Notes: generated by a model not told the origin, from the sequence alone. Positions 1 to 9,486 are shown, numbered from the stretch's first letter. The stretch: 64,000 nucleotides of DNA from Clostridia bacterium (GCA_017397655.1 JAFQIG010000041.1:1-64000), one strand, 5' to 3'. Translations and numbers: made by a program.

Positions 1-42
1 AAGACAGCGATTTTTTGTAATGAAATTTCGCTGTCTTTTATT
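1..42. terminator. Hairpin terminator at window edge
   Basis: Ten-base arms at 1-10 and 28-37 are perfect complements around a 17-base loop, and a T-rich stretch follows on the plus strand (TTTTATTT). This fits an intrinsic terminator for a plus-strand gene left of the window; with A-rich sequence in the loop it may also act on the minus strand. The gene it serves is not visible. Confidence 0.55.
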
Positions 43-78
43 TCTATGTATGTGCGTTTGTCGCGTTTTTGCCCTCTC

Positions 79-176
79 GCAGTACCTTTGTACAGCTTCG
101 GGGCAAAGAACACGCCATCTCGTCACCTTTCCCGAAGTCTCACTGCTTGCCGAAAAATACTTTTTCGACAAGCAGT
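79..176. repeat. Cluster of inverted repeats, no clear gene
   Basis: This gene-poor stretch holds several hairpins: a GTAC/GTAC stem at 82-93, CTTCGGG (96-102) against CCCGAAG (131-137), and a long stem at 142-176 made of ACTGCTTG (142-149) with CAAGCAGT (169-176) plus an inner CGAAAAA/TTTTTCG pair, with one mismatch. The last hairpin abuts the terminator stem that begins at 177. It could be a structured 3' region, a small RNA or a degenerate palindromic repeat. Nothing in it is recognised as a known RNA family. Confidence 0.35.
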
Positions 177-210
177 CGGGAGGATCGCTTGATCCTCCCG
201 AAAGTTTTTT
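177..210 (+). terminator. Strong hairpin terminator
   Basis: Perfect ten-base arms CGGGAGGATC (177-186) and GATCCTCCCG (191-200) close on a GCTT tetraloop and are followed on the plus strand by AAAGTTTTTT. The minus-strand side has no immediate T run, so for the M20 gene ending at 209 it is at best a stem without a tail. A very similar stem lies at 40985-41010, which suggests a recurrent terminator type in this genome. Confidence 0.6.
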
Positions 211-1660
211 ACTTATGATGCTGAATGTAATATTTATAGAACTTGACGCAATGGGCAACCTCGTCAACGCCGATGCTTTCGTTAGCGGCGTGCATGGCGG
301 CGAGCTGTTCATTGCTCATTTTTATGGGACAGAACCTGATGCAGTTATCGGCAACCTCTTCATAATGACGGCAATCGGTACCGCCTGTCATCAGATAGGG
401 AATAACACCTGCATCGGGGTAACATTCGTTAAGACACTTCTTTACAAAATTGAACTCTTCGCCTTTATAATCAACGCAGGCGGAAGCATCTCTTGCGTGG
501 ATTACTTCAAATTCAAGATCGTACTTGTCCGCATATTTTCTCAGAACAGCAAGTGACTGCTCAACGTTCTGATGCGGAGAGGGACGGAGATTGCATACTA
601 TGTAAGCCTCTGACGGGATAACGTTCGGAGTCTGTGAGCCTTCAGCCATTGTGCAACAGAAAGTAGTTTTTACAAAAGCGTTGCACATCGGGGAAACCAT
701 GGGAAGAACCTTTGTGAGCAGTCCCTTGAACAGCCACATATTACCGAGAACCATACGAAGAGGGAATCCGAGAAGCGGAGCGGCGTTGTCAAGCATCGCA
801 TAGACGGGACCCGAAATCTCTGCCTTGAAGGGTTTATCCTTTTCGACATCTGCAACAAACTTTGAAAGTCTTGCAAGGGGAGTGTTACTCTTCGGAGTGG
901 AGGAGTGACCGCCCTTTCCTTTAGCGATAACCTTAAGGTCGATATATCCTTTTTCAAGAACGCCTATTGCTGCACACCAGCCGTTCATCGTCGGCAATGC
1001 ACCTTTAAGAATTGCACCGCCCTCATCCATCGCAACATCAAGATGAACACCTTTTGATTTGAGATACTCTACAAGCTTCGGAGCTCCGCCGCCTGAAATT
1101 TCTTCATCAACGGCAGTAGCAAGATATACGTCACATTCGGGAACAAAGCCCTCGGAGAGAAGTTCTTCAACAGCCTGAAACTCTGAAAATACGGTTGACT
1201 TGCAATCCATTGATCCTCTGCCGTGGATGTTGCCGCCTGAGATTTCGCCTGAAAACGGATCACGGTCCCAGTTAGGCTCATCTGCCGTAACAACGTCCTG
1301 ATGTCCCATCAGCAAAATGCCGTTTCTTCCGGGATTTTTACCCTGCCAGCGGAAAAGAAGATTTCCGTCGATCTCGGTACATTCAAGCTTTGAAAACACA
1401 AGAGGGAAGTTGTTCTTCATAACCTCGTGAAGAATGTAAAACTGAGAAAGATCCGTGTTACCTCTGAGTGAGATTGTGGGAACCTTTATCATATCGGAAA
1501 GCTTTTTTGCATAGCTGTCGGCTTCCTCTTTTGTAGGATTGATTGCAGGTTCTTTTGTGCTCGGCTTTGCTTTGATTTTGACAGCCTTTATTGCGGCAAA
1601 GGCGATAAGAATAATTACAATAGCAAGTAAAGTGAGAAGAATTGTTCCGACGTACTTCAT
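209..1660 (-). CDS. Membrane-anchored M20 family metallopeptidase
   Basis: The 483-residue product begins with one hydrophobic helix (about residues 4-26), then a M20 dizinc hydrolase. Visible metal and catalytic residues are H120 and D122 (GHQDVV), bridging D152 in GRGSMDC, and the E186-E187 pair in AVDEEISG; a late GGTDCRHY segment supplies the last histidine. The layout (N-terminal anchor plus M20 with inserted dimerisation domain) resembles the PM20D1/carboxypeptidase S branch, so hydrolysis of an N-acyl amino acid or dipeptide is likely; the substrate is not readable. A GAAGGGG site precedes the ATG. It stands alone, divergent from the long plus-strand run. Confidence 0.85.
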   Translation of the reverse strand: MKYVGTILLTLLAIVIILIAFAAIKAVKIKAKPSTKEPAINPTKEEADSYAKKLSDMIKVPTISLRGNTDLSQFYILHEVMKNNFPLVFSKLECTEIDGNLLFRWQGKNPGRNGILLMGHQDVVTADEPNWDRDPFSGEISGGNIHGRGSMDCKSTVFSEFQAVEELLSEGFVPECDVYLATAVDEEISGGGAPKLVEYLKSKGVHLDVAMDEGGAILKGALPTMNGWCAAIGVLEKGYIDLKVIAKGKGGHSSTPKSNTPLARLSKFVADVEKDKPFKAEISGPVYAMLDNAAPLLGFPLRMVLGNMWLFKGLLTKVLPMVSPMCNAFVKTTFCCTMAEGSQTPNVIPSEAYIVCNLRPSPHQNVEQSLAVLRKYADKYDLEFEVIHARDASACVDYKGEEFNFVKKCLNECYPDAGVIPYLMTGGTDCRHYEEVADNCIRFCPIKMSNEQLAAMHAANESIGVDEVAHCVKFYKYYIQHHK

Positions 1661-1690
1661 TTTTTATACCCCTTCCGTAAATATATTGTT

Positions 1691-1719
1691 ATTATATCAC
1701 CACTTGATTAAGAAGTAAA
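1691..1719 (-). promoter_or_regulatory. Sigma-A-type promoter of the M20 gene
   Basis: On the minus strand TTTACT (1714-1719) and TATAAT (1691-1696) are separated by 17 bases. The -10 matches consensus fully and the -35 in four of six positions. It lies about 30 bases before the M20 start codon. Confidence 0.55.
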
Positions 1720-1771
1720 TACAAAAAGTTACAATTGAGGAAACGAGTTTGCTGTTTTGTGCATCAAAACA

Positions 1772-1800
1772 TTGACAATAAAATTACAATATGGTATCAT
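1772..1800 (+). promoter_or_regulatory. Sigma-A-type promoter of the alaS-comEC run
   Basis: A consensus TTGACA (1772-1777) is followed after 17 bases by TATCAT (1795-1800), with a TG one base before the -10 (extended -10). It lies about 60 bases upstream of the first plus-strand gene and is the obvious start of the long co-directional run. Confidence 0.75.
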
Positions 1801-1862
1801 TAGTTGTTATAATGTGTATATTGTGGCTTATTGTATGATTTTTAAGGGAAGAAGGGAATATA

Positions 1863-2555
1863 TTGATCCGAAAAACAGAAAAGGCGTCGATTGTCAAGGG
1901 CGGATTTTTACGTTTGTTGCTGATATTTTCGGCAATGACGGTGATATTTGTTTTAGGTGCTTTTTCGGCAAGCGCTGTCTCGGCGGCTCAGCAGGGAATT
2001 ATCAATTATACGGACAAGAGTGTTTCGGTTGAAGTAACAAGGATGACATATGATTCGCTTATGAATACCAATCGAAAAACAGCTCAAAGTCTTGACCGTA
2101 ACGGCTTACCGATGAACGAAAAGTTCCGTACGTTGGTACTCTCCGATGATGAGATTGTCGCTACGGCGAATAAAATTGCAAAGAGTGCAAAGGTTTATAA
2201 AACGGTTTTAAGTGACGGCAGAGTTACTTATTATATAGCGGTTGATCTGCGTAACGATGTTTCCGTTTACCTTCACAATCCGTTTGTGCTTCGTGAGGTT
2301 GCACGGATACTGAACGAGCGTACTCAAACGTTATCCGCAAGGGAAAAGGGTAAGCTGTACCTTATGGATTACACACATCTTGTCGGGGAGCTTAAATCGC
2401 ACTTTACCGGATACAATTTTTCCAAAAAGCTCGGCGGTGAAAAGTCGAACGGCCTCATCGGACAGATTTATGACAGCTGCAGCATAGCGGATCTTAATGT
2501 TGACGAGGATCGCTTCCCCGTTATGATACGTTGGCTCGGCGTAGTAGTAGGTTAA
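1863..2555 (+). CDS. Exported protein of unknown function
   Basis: The 230-residue product has a clear export signal: basic start, hydrophobic core at about residues 15-35 and a SAVSA cleavage-like site near 40. The mature part is mixed alpha/beta with no motif I recognise and no second membrane segment. The chosen start is TTG at 1863, seven or so bases after a GGGAAGAAGGG site; no in-frame ATG allows the whole signal sequence. The gene ends 29 bases before alaS without a terminator, so the two are probably co-transcribed. Function not assigned. Confidence 0.7.
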   Translation: MIRKTEKASIVKGGFLRLLLIFSAMTVIFVLGAFSASAVSAAQQGIINYTDKSVSVEVTRMTYDSLMNTNRKTAQSLDRNGLPMNEKFRTLVLSDDEIVATANKIAKSAKVYKTVLSDGRVTYYIAVDLRNDVSVYLHNPFVLREVARILNERTQTLSAREKGKLYLMDYTHLVGELKSHFTGYNFSKKLGGEKSNGLIGQIYDSCSIADLNVDEDRFPVMIRWLGVVVG

Positions 2556-2584
2556 TAATGAATTTTATATAGGAGAGATTTAAA

Positions 2585-5239
2585 ATGCAGTGGACATCAT
2601 TAAATGAATTAAGAGAAAAGTATCTTGCTTTCTTTGAGACAAAAGATCATCTTCGTTTTCCCAGCGCATCACTTGTACCGCAGGGAGACAAGAGTCTTCT
2701 GCTCATCAACGCAGGTATGGCTCCTCTCAAAAAATACTTTACGGGCGAGCTGACTCCTCCTCACGTCAGAGTAACATCCTGTCAGAAGTGTATCCGTACA
2801 CCCGATATCGAAAGAGTCGGTAAGACTGCACGTCACGGTACATATTTTGAGATGCTCGGAAACTTCTCTTTCGGCGATTACTTCAAGAGAGAAGCAACGG
2901 CCTGGGCATGGGAATTCTGTACAAAGGTTATGGAAATGGATCCCGAAAGACTCTACATCAGCGTTTATTTCGAGGATGACGAGGCTTATGATATCTGGAC
3001 AAAAGAGATCGGTATCAAAGAAGACCATATGGTTCGTCTCGGTAAAGAGGACAACTTCTGGGAGCACGGTGCAGGTCCTTGCGGTCCCTGTTCCGAGATT
3101 TACTATGACAGAGGCGAAAAGTACGGCTGCGGTTCACCCGATTGTAAGGTAGGCTGTGACTGTGACCGCTTTGTTGAGTTCTGGAACCTTGTTTTCACAC
3201 AGTTTGACAATGACGGAAACAACAACTATACAAGACTTAAGAGCTGCAATATCGACACAGGTATGGGTCTTGAAAGACTTGCCTGTATTGCTCAGGGCGT
3301 TGACAATCTTTTTGAGGTTGACACCGTTCAGAACATCATGAAGCATATTATGGAGATCGCAGGCGTCAAGTATCACGATAACGAAAAGAATGACATTTCT
3401 CTTCGTGTTATCACAGACCATATCAGAAGCACAACATTTATGATCGGTGACGGTGTTATGCCGTCAAACGAGGGCAGAGGATACGTTCTTCGCCGACTTC
3501 TCCGCCGTGCGGCACGTCACGGACGACTTTTAGGCATTGATCATCCGTTCCTTTCCGAGGTAGCTCAGACGGTTATCAAGGAGAATGAAACTGCATATGA
3601 AAACCTCGTTGAAAAGAGAGAGTTTATCACAAATGTTATCCGCAACGAAGAAGAAAGCTTCAGCAAGACCATTGATGCAGGACTTCAGCTTCTTTCGCAG
3701 ATGATCGAAACTGCCGATAATACCGTTCTTTCGGGCGAGGATGCATTCAAGCTTTCGGATACATTCGGATTCCCCATTGACCTTACAAAGGAAATCCTTG
3801 AAGAAAAGGGTATGAGCGTAGATGAGGATGGTTTCAATGCGCTTGTAGCAGAGCAGAGAGCACGTTCGAGAGCCGCAAGAAAAGATGCAGGCGCAGAGGC
3901 CTGGAAGAATGTCGGTGTTGTCACAAAGGGACTTCCGTCAACTGTTTATACAGGTGAAACAGAAAGCACATCCGATGCAAGTATTCTTTCAATGATCATT
4001 GCAGGCGAGCGTGTGGAATACATCGAAAACGGTGCAGAAGCAACACTTGTTCTTGACAGAACACCCTTCTATGCAGAGGGCGGCGGACAGACATCCGATA
4101 TAGGTGTAATTACTGCAGGAGAGGCAGTCTTTACGGTAACATCCTGTACAAAGACAAATGACGGTGTATATCTTCATAACGGTACCGTTACCGAGGGCGA
4201 GGGCATTGCGGCAGGTGTTAAGGCTACGGCAAAGGTTGACTTCGTACGCAAGCAGGCAATTATGAGAAATCACACGGCAGCTCACCTTTTGCAGGCTGCA
4301 CTCCGTAAGGTTCTCGGAACTCACGTAGAGCAGGCAGGTCAGCTTGTCAATGCTGATGCAGTCCGTTTTGACTTTACACATTTCTCTGCAATGACAGGCG
4401 AAGAACTCAAGGCTGTTGAAGCTCTTGTAAACGAAGAAATTCTTAAGGGCGAAAAGGTCACAAAGCAGGAGATGCCCATTGATGAGGCAAAGAAGATCGG
4501 CGCTATGGCATTGTTCGGTGAAAAGTACGGCGACGTAGTGCGTGTTGTCTGCACAGGCGATATTGCTGACAGCGACAAGTTCACGATCGAGCTTTGCGGC
4601 GGATCTCACGTTGACAATACAGGATCGCTCGGACTTTTCAAGATCGTATCTGAATCATCCGTAGCGGCAGGTGTACGCAGAATCGAAGGCGTAACAGGTC
4701 TCGGAGTTCTTTCCTATCTTGATCGCAGCATTGATACCGTAAACCGTACTGCAGCAGCACTTAAGGTTGCAAATCCTGCAGATCTTGAGCGCAGAGCTGT
4801 TGCTGTAATGGGCGAGATCAAGGCAAAGGATAAAGAGATCGAAAAGCTTTCATCAGAGCTTTCTGCAATCAAGGCAGAAAGTGCATTTGATTCCAGACAG
4901 GTCGGTTCTGTAGTTCTTATGACAGCAGTTCTTGACGGAACAGTTACGGCAGATTCTCTTCGCTCCATGTGCGACAGCGCAAAGGAAAAGGGTACCGACG
5001 TAGTTGTTCTTGTAGGCGGAATCAATGATAAGGGTACTGTATCTTTGGCTGCGGCTTGTGCTTCGGATGCAGTCAAGAGCGGTGCTCACGCAGGAAACCT
5101 CGTCAGAGAGGTTGCAAAGATTGCAGGCGGTTCGGGCGGCGGAAAGCCTGACAGCGCAATGGCAGGTGCTAAAGATGCATCAAAGCTTATCGAAGCTGTT
5201 GCGGCGGCTTCGCAGATCGTTGAAGCGATGCTTAAATAA
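2585..5239 (+). CDS. alaS: Alanine-tRNA ligase
   Basis: At 884 residues this is a full-length AlaRS, which charges tRNA-Ala in the cytosol. It shows the class II catalytic core at the N-terminus (ending near residue 350), the editing domain with its zinc ligands H563 and H567 (NHTAAH) and the C671-GGS-H675 motif, and the C-terminal DHHA1 domain that recruits tRNA for editing. The ATG follows AGGAGAG. The 29-base gap upstream has no room for a T-box leader, although many Firmicute synthetase genes carry one, so control must lie at the promoter near 1.77 kb or be constitutive. Confidence 0.97.
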   Translation: MQWTSLNELREKYLAFFETKDHLRFPSASLVPQGDKSLLLINAGMAPLKKYFTGELTPPHVRVTSCQKCIRTPDIERVGKTARHGTYFEMLGNFSFGDYFKREATAWAWEFCTKVMEMDPERLYISVYFEDDEAYDIWTKEIGIKEDHMVRLGKEDNFWEHGAGPCGPCSEIYYDRGEKYGCGSPDCKVGCDCDRFVEFWNLVFTQFDNDGNNNYTRLKSCNIDTGMGLERLACIAQGVDNLFEVDTVQNIMKHIMEIAGVKYHDNEKNDISLRVITDHIRSTTFMIGDGVMPSNEGRGYVLRRLLRRAARHGRLLGIDHPFLSEVAQTVIKENETAYENLVEKREFITNVIRNEEESFSKTIDAGLQLLSQMIETADNTVLSGEDAFKLSDTFGFPIDLTKEILEEKGMSVDEDGFNALVAEQRARSRAARKDAGAEAWKNVGVVTKGLPSTVYTGETESTSDASILSMIIAGERVEYIENGAEATLVLDRTPFYAEGGGQTSDIGVITAGEAVFTVTSCTKTNDGVYLHNGTVTEGEGIAAGVKATAKVDFVRKQAIMRNHTAAHLLQAALRKVLGTHVEQAGQLVNADAVRFDFTHFSAMTGEELKAVEALVNEEILKGEKVTKQEMPIDEAKKIGAMALFGEKYGDVVRVVCTGDIADSDKFTIELCGGSHVDNTGSLGLFKIVSESSVAAGVRRIEGVTGLGVLSYLDRSIDTVNRTAAALKVANPADLERRAVAVMGEIKAKDKEIEKLSSELSAIKAESAFDSRQVGSVVLMTAVLDGTVTADSLRSMCDSAKEKGTDVVVLVGGINDKGTVSLAAACASDAVKSGAHAGNLVREVAKIAGGSGGGKPDSAMAGAKDASKLIEAVAAASQIVEAMLK

Positions 5240-5249
5240 GGAGAAACAA

Positions 5250-5588
5250 ATGGATTGTTTATTTTGTAAAATAATTAACGGAGATATTCCGTCAAAGAAA
5301 GTATACGAGGATGACAGCGTATTTGCTTTTTACGATATAGATCCTCAGGCTCCCGTACATATTCTTATTATACCGAAGGAGCATATTGCTTCTGCGGCAG
5401 AGGTTAACGAATCCAACAGCGGTGTAGTTGCACATATTTTTGAAGTAGCTGCATTTCTGGCGTCAGATATGGGTCTGTCGGACGGATTCAGAGTTGTCAC
5501 AAATTGCGGTGACAGTGCAGGTCAGAGCGTAAAGCATCTGCATTTCCACTTGCTTTCGGGCAGAGATTTTACGTGGCCTCCCGGTTGA
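5250..5588 (+). CDS. HIT family hydrolase
   Basis: A 112-residue histidine-triad protein of the HINT type, which cleaves nucleoside phosphoramidates or adenylylated amines. The signature H96-x-H98-x-H100 followed by two leucines is intact, and the N-terminal CLFCKI segment carries the paired cysteines common in bacterial HINT proteins. The start is the ATG at 5250, ten bases after alaS and preceded by AAGGAG; a longer frame exists only because it runs back into alaS. Removal of aminoacyl-adenylate side products would suit a gene next to a tRNA synthetase, but that link is inference. Confidence 0.93.
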   Translation: MDCLFCKIINGDIPSKKVYEDDSVFAFYDIDPQAPVHILIIPKEHIASAAEVNESNSGVVAHIFEVAAFLASDMGLSDGFRVVTNCGDSAGQSVKHLHFHLLSGRDFTWPPG

Positions 5589-5618
5589 TTTAATTTGAGC
5601 GAGAAAGGATGTTAAAAA

Positions 5619-7826
5619 ATGCCGAGAGCTATGGCAGTTATCGGATTTACATTCTTTTTCTCGCTGTGGTTCTTTGGTGAAAATCCGGGCATAGCGGTAC
5701 AGGTTGCCGCTGTTGCTTCGGCAGTCGGCTTTGCGGTGTCTATGCTTATACCTTCTGTGCGCCGCAAGTCGGTAATGCCCGTGGTTTTTCTGACGATTAT
5801 GTCGGCAAGCGTGCTGTTTGGTATTCAGTATAATCTTGTGTACAAAACGGCGTTGTCGGCAGAGGGTGAGGATGTTTCGGTAAAGGGTGTTATCTGCGAT
5901 TTGCCGTACGTTAACAACTACGGCAGAAACTGCTGTGAAATTGAAACGATCAGCATTGACGGTGTTTCCTACAAAACAAAGATGTTATTATCGTCAAAGG
6001 AAAAGTTTGATGCAGATCCCTGCGATATTCTCACGTTCAAGGCGAATGTTTATGTCAGAGGCGGAGAAAAGGCGGTAATACGTGAAAGATTGATGTCGGG
6101 CGGAGTATGGCTCGGAGCGTATCCCAAAGGCGATGTTACCGTAGAACGCGGAAGCAGAGGACTTCGGTATTATACGCTGTTGATCCGTCGGTTTACCGAA
6201 CAAGCGATCAATGAGTCTTTGCCGGAGCGGCAGTCATCTGTTTTGATTGCGTTGCTTTTAGGCAATACATCATATATGGACGATGACTTATATGACGCGT
6301 CACAGAAAAGCGGTATACTTCATATCTTTGCCGTGTCGGGATTCAACCTTTCGTTGTTGTCAATGTCGGTTTATACCTTTCTTGAAAAGAAAAAGCTACC
6401 GGAATTTTTGAAGCTTACATTGCCGGCCTTGCTTGTACTGCTTATTATGTCTGTAACGGGATTTTCACGCTCGTGTGTCCGTGCAGGTATAATGCTTTTG
6501 ACTTTCTTTGTCGGCAGGCTGTTCTCTCAGCGGACAGATTCGCTCAATTCCCTGGGAATGTCGGCGCTGCTTATCTGCTTTTTTGACCCGTTTGCGGCAA
6601 CATCGATCGGATTTCTTATGTCGTTGTTTGCAAGCGGTGCAGTAATTACGGTATCTCCGGTCATTGCTTCAAAGGTTTTGCCTGTAATTAAAAGCGGGTT
6701 CAGACCATTGGATGCAATACTCGGATATATCCTGTCAACTTTTCTTATCTCTCTGGCAGTAACTTTTTGTCTGTTGCCCGTAACCATACATTATTTTGAC
6801 GGAATTTCAACAGTAGCTCCGCTTGTAAACTGTTTTATAATCTTTGCATCCGAATGGGCGTTGGTTCTGGGATTTTTAGGGGTATTGTTCAGCGGCATAG
6901 GTTTTCTGTCTTTTATTCCGAGGCTTTTATTCCTGTTATCGGGTCTGCTGTGTGAATATATTGCACAGACGGCAGAGTTTTTCGGAGAATTCGGGTTTTC
7001 GTTCATCAGCATTGATTATACACAGCTGAAAGTGTGGTTGATAATTTCGCTTTTTGCGTCTTCCGTAATCTTTTTGATGAGGACGAGCGTCCGAAAATGT
7101 ACCGTATATTCCGTAGCTGTGTCGGGAATATCGCTTTTGTTTACCGTTATATTACTGGTGACAGGAGAAAAGGATGCTGTAAGGCTGACTGCGATTCCGT
7201 CGGAGAATACTCCGTGTGTTGCGGTTACTTATGACGACACATGCATCGTTATCGGCAATATAGGCGAGTATGATGAAATGCAGAACATACTTTCCGTTAC
7301 GGGTGTTACTGCGGACGTGCTTATTGTGCCCGATGTCGGTAACAACTCGATGGTACAGTCGCTTGTCAGAAATACGGATATAAAAGAGATAGTAGTACCG
7401 AAAAAGAGTCGTGAGATTTTGCCGCTTACGTTTTATGCGCCTTTAACGGTAGCGGAAAAGTATTCGTTGACGGTGTCGGACAGGCTTTCCGTAAAATACA
7501 GTCATTCCGATACGGGAAGTGCGGTACTGGTAACGGCAAACGGTAAAAAGATTCTTATGGTTTTTGCTCCGGGAACGGATATGGCATCGTTGCCGAAGGA
7601 ATGGCAAAGTGCCGATATACTTTACACGGTGTCGGATGTACCGTTCGGTGTTGAATGTAACAGGTTCGGTTACATAATACTTTCTGCGGAGGAAGAACGT
7701 GGAAGAATTATCTCCGAGCAGGCGCGCTCTGACGGTGCAGTTATGGATTATACAGGCAACAAAGGGATAATCCTGACAGTTGCCGATGACGGCTTGTGCA
7801 GAGTCGAAAAAAGACAAATACAATGA
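5619..7826 (+). CDS. comEC: ComEC/Rec2-type DNA uptake channel, degenerate hydrolase domain
   Basis: This 735-residue polytopic membrane protein has the ComEC order: N-terminal helices, an OB-like external domain (about 25-190), the competence channel domain with many helices (about 195-505; note the HIFAVSGFN segment typical of the family) and a C-terminal domain (about 515-735). In most ComEC proteins the last domain is a metallo-beta-lactamase fold with an HxHxDH motif. Here the matching stretch reads VLIVPDVGNNS, with no histidine cluster, so metal binding appears lost. comEC is followed directly by holA, a common pairing. Identity is firm; transport competence is less certain. Confidence 0.88.
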   Translation: MPRAMAVIGFTFFFSLWFFGENPGIAVQVAAVASAVGFAVSMLIPSVRRKSVMPVVFLTIMSASVLFGIQYNLVYKTALSAEGEDVSVKGVICDLPYVNNYGRNCCEIETISIDGVSYKTKMLLSSKEKFDADPCDILTFKANVYVRGGEKAVIRERLMSGGVWLGAYPKGDVTVERGSRGLRYYTLLIRRFTEQAINESLPERQSSVLIALLLGNTSYMDDDLYDASQKSGILHIFAVSGFNLSLLSMSVYTFLEKKKLPEFLKLTLPALLVLLIMSVTGFSRSCVRAGIMLLTFFVGRLFSQRTDSLNSLGMSALLICFFDPFAATSIGFLMSLFASGAVITVSPVIASKVLPVIKSGFRPLDAILGYILSTFLISLAVTFCLLPVTIHYFDGISTVAPLVNCFIIFASEWALVLGFLGVLFSGIGFLSFIPRLLFLLSGLLCEYIAQTAEFFGEFGFSFISIDYTQLKVWLIISLFASSVIFLMRTSVRKCTVYSVAVSGISLLFTVILLVTGEKDAVRLTAIPSENTPCVAVTYDDTCIVIGNIGEYDEMQNILSVTGVTADVLIVPDVGNNSMVQSLVRNTDIKEIVVPKKSREILPLTFYAPLTVAEKYSLTVSDRLSVKYSHSDTGSAVLVTANGKKILMVFAPGTDMASLPKEWQSADILYTVSDVPFGVECNRFGYIILSAEEERGRIISEQARSDGAVMDYTGNKGIILTVADDGLCRVEKRQIQ

Positions 7827-7841
7827 AAGGAATTGCTTTCA

Positions 7842-8894
7842 ATGCCTCAGATAGATGAAAAAGAACTGAAAAAGCAGCTTAAAGAAAAGCAGTTTGCTTC
7901 GTTGTATTTTATTTGCGGTGATGAAGCGTATCTCAAAAAGTTTTATGCAGGCAGAATTGCCGAAAAGGCAGTATCTGACGGGATGCGTGATTTTAACGAA
8001 AAGCTTTTTGAGGGCAAAAATATAGATTATGATGAGCTGTCTGAAGCGGTAGAGGCTTTTCCGATGATGAGCGACAGACGTTGTGTCACGGTCAAGGATC
8101 TTCCGATAGATGAGCTGAATCAGACAGACAGGGATAAGCTTTTGTCGGTGATTTCGGACATACCGCCGACCACTACGGTTATTCTGTGGATGGATCATAT
8201 CGAGGTTTCTCCCAAAAAGAGCGCAAAATGGAAAAAATTTCTGTCAGAGATCGATTCGTTTGCACAGATCGTTTTTCTTGACAAAAAGGGAAGCTCCGAC
8301 CTTATCAAGCTGGTTATGTCAGGAGCGCAAAAGAGAGGATGCACAATCACATACGAAAACGCATCGTATCTTATATCGCTTGTCGGCGATGATATGACAA
8401 ATCTTTTGTCAGAGCTTGAAAAGCTGTGTGCATACAGGGCAGATTCCGTTATCGAAAAATCGGATATTGCAGCAGTTGCGGTCAAAACGGTAGAAGCAGT
8501 TGTTTTTGATCTGACAAAGGCGATGATGGCAAGGGATGCTGCAAGGGCATTCAACATCCTTTCCGATCTGCTTCGGCAAAAGACGGAGCCGCTGATGATA
8601 CTCGGTGTAATCATTTCTTCATATGTCGATATGTACAGGGTCAAGGTTGTAATGATGGCAAACGGCAGACCTGAGGATGCGGCAAAATATTTTAATTACA
8701 AAGGAAAAGAATTCAGACTTCGCAATGCTGCCAGAGACGGTAAAGATATGTCGCTTCGTCAGATGCGCCGCTGTCTTGAGATTCTGGCACAATGTGACAG
8801 CGATCTCAAGGGATCGGGACTTGACAGCAGAATACTTCTTGAAAAGTGCATAACGCAGTTAATGCTTGTGCCGAATACAAAAGATTATGATTAA
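7842..8894 (+). CDS. holA: DNA polymerase III delta subunit
   Basis: The 350-residue product matches HolA, the clamp-loader subunit that opens the beta sliding clamp. It shows an N-terminal segment with YFICGDEAYL (the degenerate nucleotide-site region of delta), a central AAA-like part and the helical collar domain at the C-terminus. The ATG at 7842 sits ten bases after GAAAGGA; an upstream TTG at 7833 is too close to that site. The gene starts 15 bases after comEC, and its 3' end overlaps the next gene by 8 bases. Confidence 0.9.
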   Translation: MPQIDEKELKKQLKEKQFASLYFICGDEAYLKKFYAGRIAEKAVSDGMRDFNEKLFEGKNIDYDELSEAVEAFPMMSDRRCVTVKDLPIDELNQTDRDKLLSVISDIPPTTTVILWMDHIEVSPKKSAKWKKFLSEIDSFAQIVFLDKKGSSDLIKLVMSGAQKRGCTITYENASYLISLVGDDMTNLLSELEKLCAYRADSVIEKSDIAAVAVKTVEAVVFDLTKAMMARDAARAFNILSDLLRQKTEPLMILGVIISSYVDMYRVKVVMMANGRPEDAAKYFNYKGKEFRLRNAARDGKDMSLRQMRRCLEILAQCDSDLKGSGLDSRILLEKCITQLMLVPNTKDYD

Positions 8895-9486
8895 GATTAA
8901 ACAGGCAGTTATAGTAGAGGGCAAGTATGACAAGATACGACTGTCATCAATGCTCGATGCATTAATAATAGAAACAGACGGTTTTTCAATATTCAAAAAT
9001 GCCGAAAAGCAAAAGCTGATACGTAATCTGGCAGATAAGAGAGGTCTGCTTATATTGACGGACAGCGACTCGGCAGGGTTTATGATACGCTCGTTTATAT
9101 CGGGCAGTATCCCGAAGGAAAAGATTATTCATGCATATATCCCCGATATATTCGGTAAGGAAAAGCGAAAAGCAGAAGCTTCAAAAGAGGGAAAACTCGG
9201 TGTCGAGGGAATGTCAACTCAGGTTCTGACGGAAGCGCTTGAGAGAGCCGGCGTTCTGTGCGAATACGCGGAAACTCCCTCACGACAGATTACGAATGCC
9301 GATCTGTACGAAGACGGATTTTCGGGTACTGACGGAGCACAGGAGAGAAAAAAAGCGTTGCTTCGCTACTTTTCGTTACCTGAAAGATTGTCAAAAAACT
9401 CACTTTTAAAGGTGCTTAACACCTTTGTTACTTACGATGAATACAAGAGTGCGGCAAATGCCGTGAATGAAGAATATAAAGATTAA
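8887..9486 (+). CDS. RNase M5-like Toprim protein
   Basis: A 199-residue protein with an N-terminal Toprim domain: E11 in VIVEGKYD and the D59-S-D61 pair in ILTDSDSAG are the metal-binding acids. A C-terminal helical domain (about 115-199) matches the DUF4093-type extension of RNase M5. RNase M5 trims the 5S rRNA precursor; rnmV is usually next to rsmA, which is absent here, so function in 5S maturation is likely but not certain. The ATG at 8887 lies inside the end of holA, giving an 8-base overlap; an in-frame TTG at 8866 is a less likely alternative. Confidence 0.75.
   Translation: MIKIKQAVIVEGKYDKIRLSSMLDALIIETDGFSIFKNAEKQKLIRNLADKRGLLILTDSDSAGFMIRSFISGSIPKEKIIHAYIPDIFGKEKRKAEASKEGKLGVEGMSTQVLTEALERAGVLCEYAETPSRQITNADLYEDGFSGTDGAQERKKALLRYFSLPERLSKNSLLKVLNTFVTYDEYKSAANAVNEEYKD

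Noticed and set aside
1..113. Minus-strand frame from GTG at 113 to the window edge
   Set aside because: It has a possible ribosome site but reads through the terminator hairpin at 1-37 and has no known motif; kept only as part of the hairpin-rich strip.
20..556. 178-codon plus-strand frame at the left edge
   Set aside because: It crosses a terminator stem and the 3' end of the M20 gene on the other strand; no ribosome site and no recognisable domain.
2556..2584. Possible T-box or other leader before alaS
   Set aside because: The gap is 29 bases with only a ribosome site, too short for a T-box.
3989..4609. 206-codon minus-strand frame inside alaS
   Set aside because: Antisense shadow of the alaS editing domain; Cys/Leu-rich with no motif.
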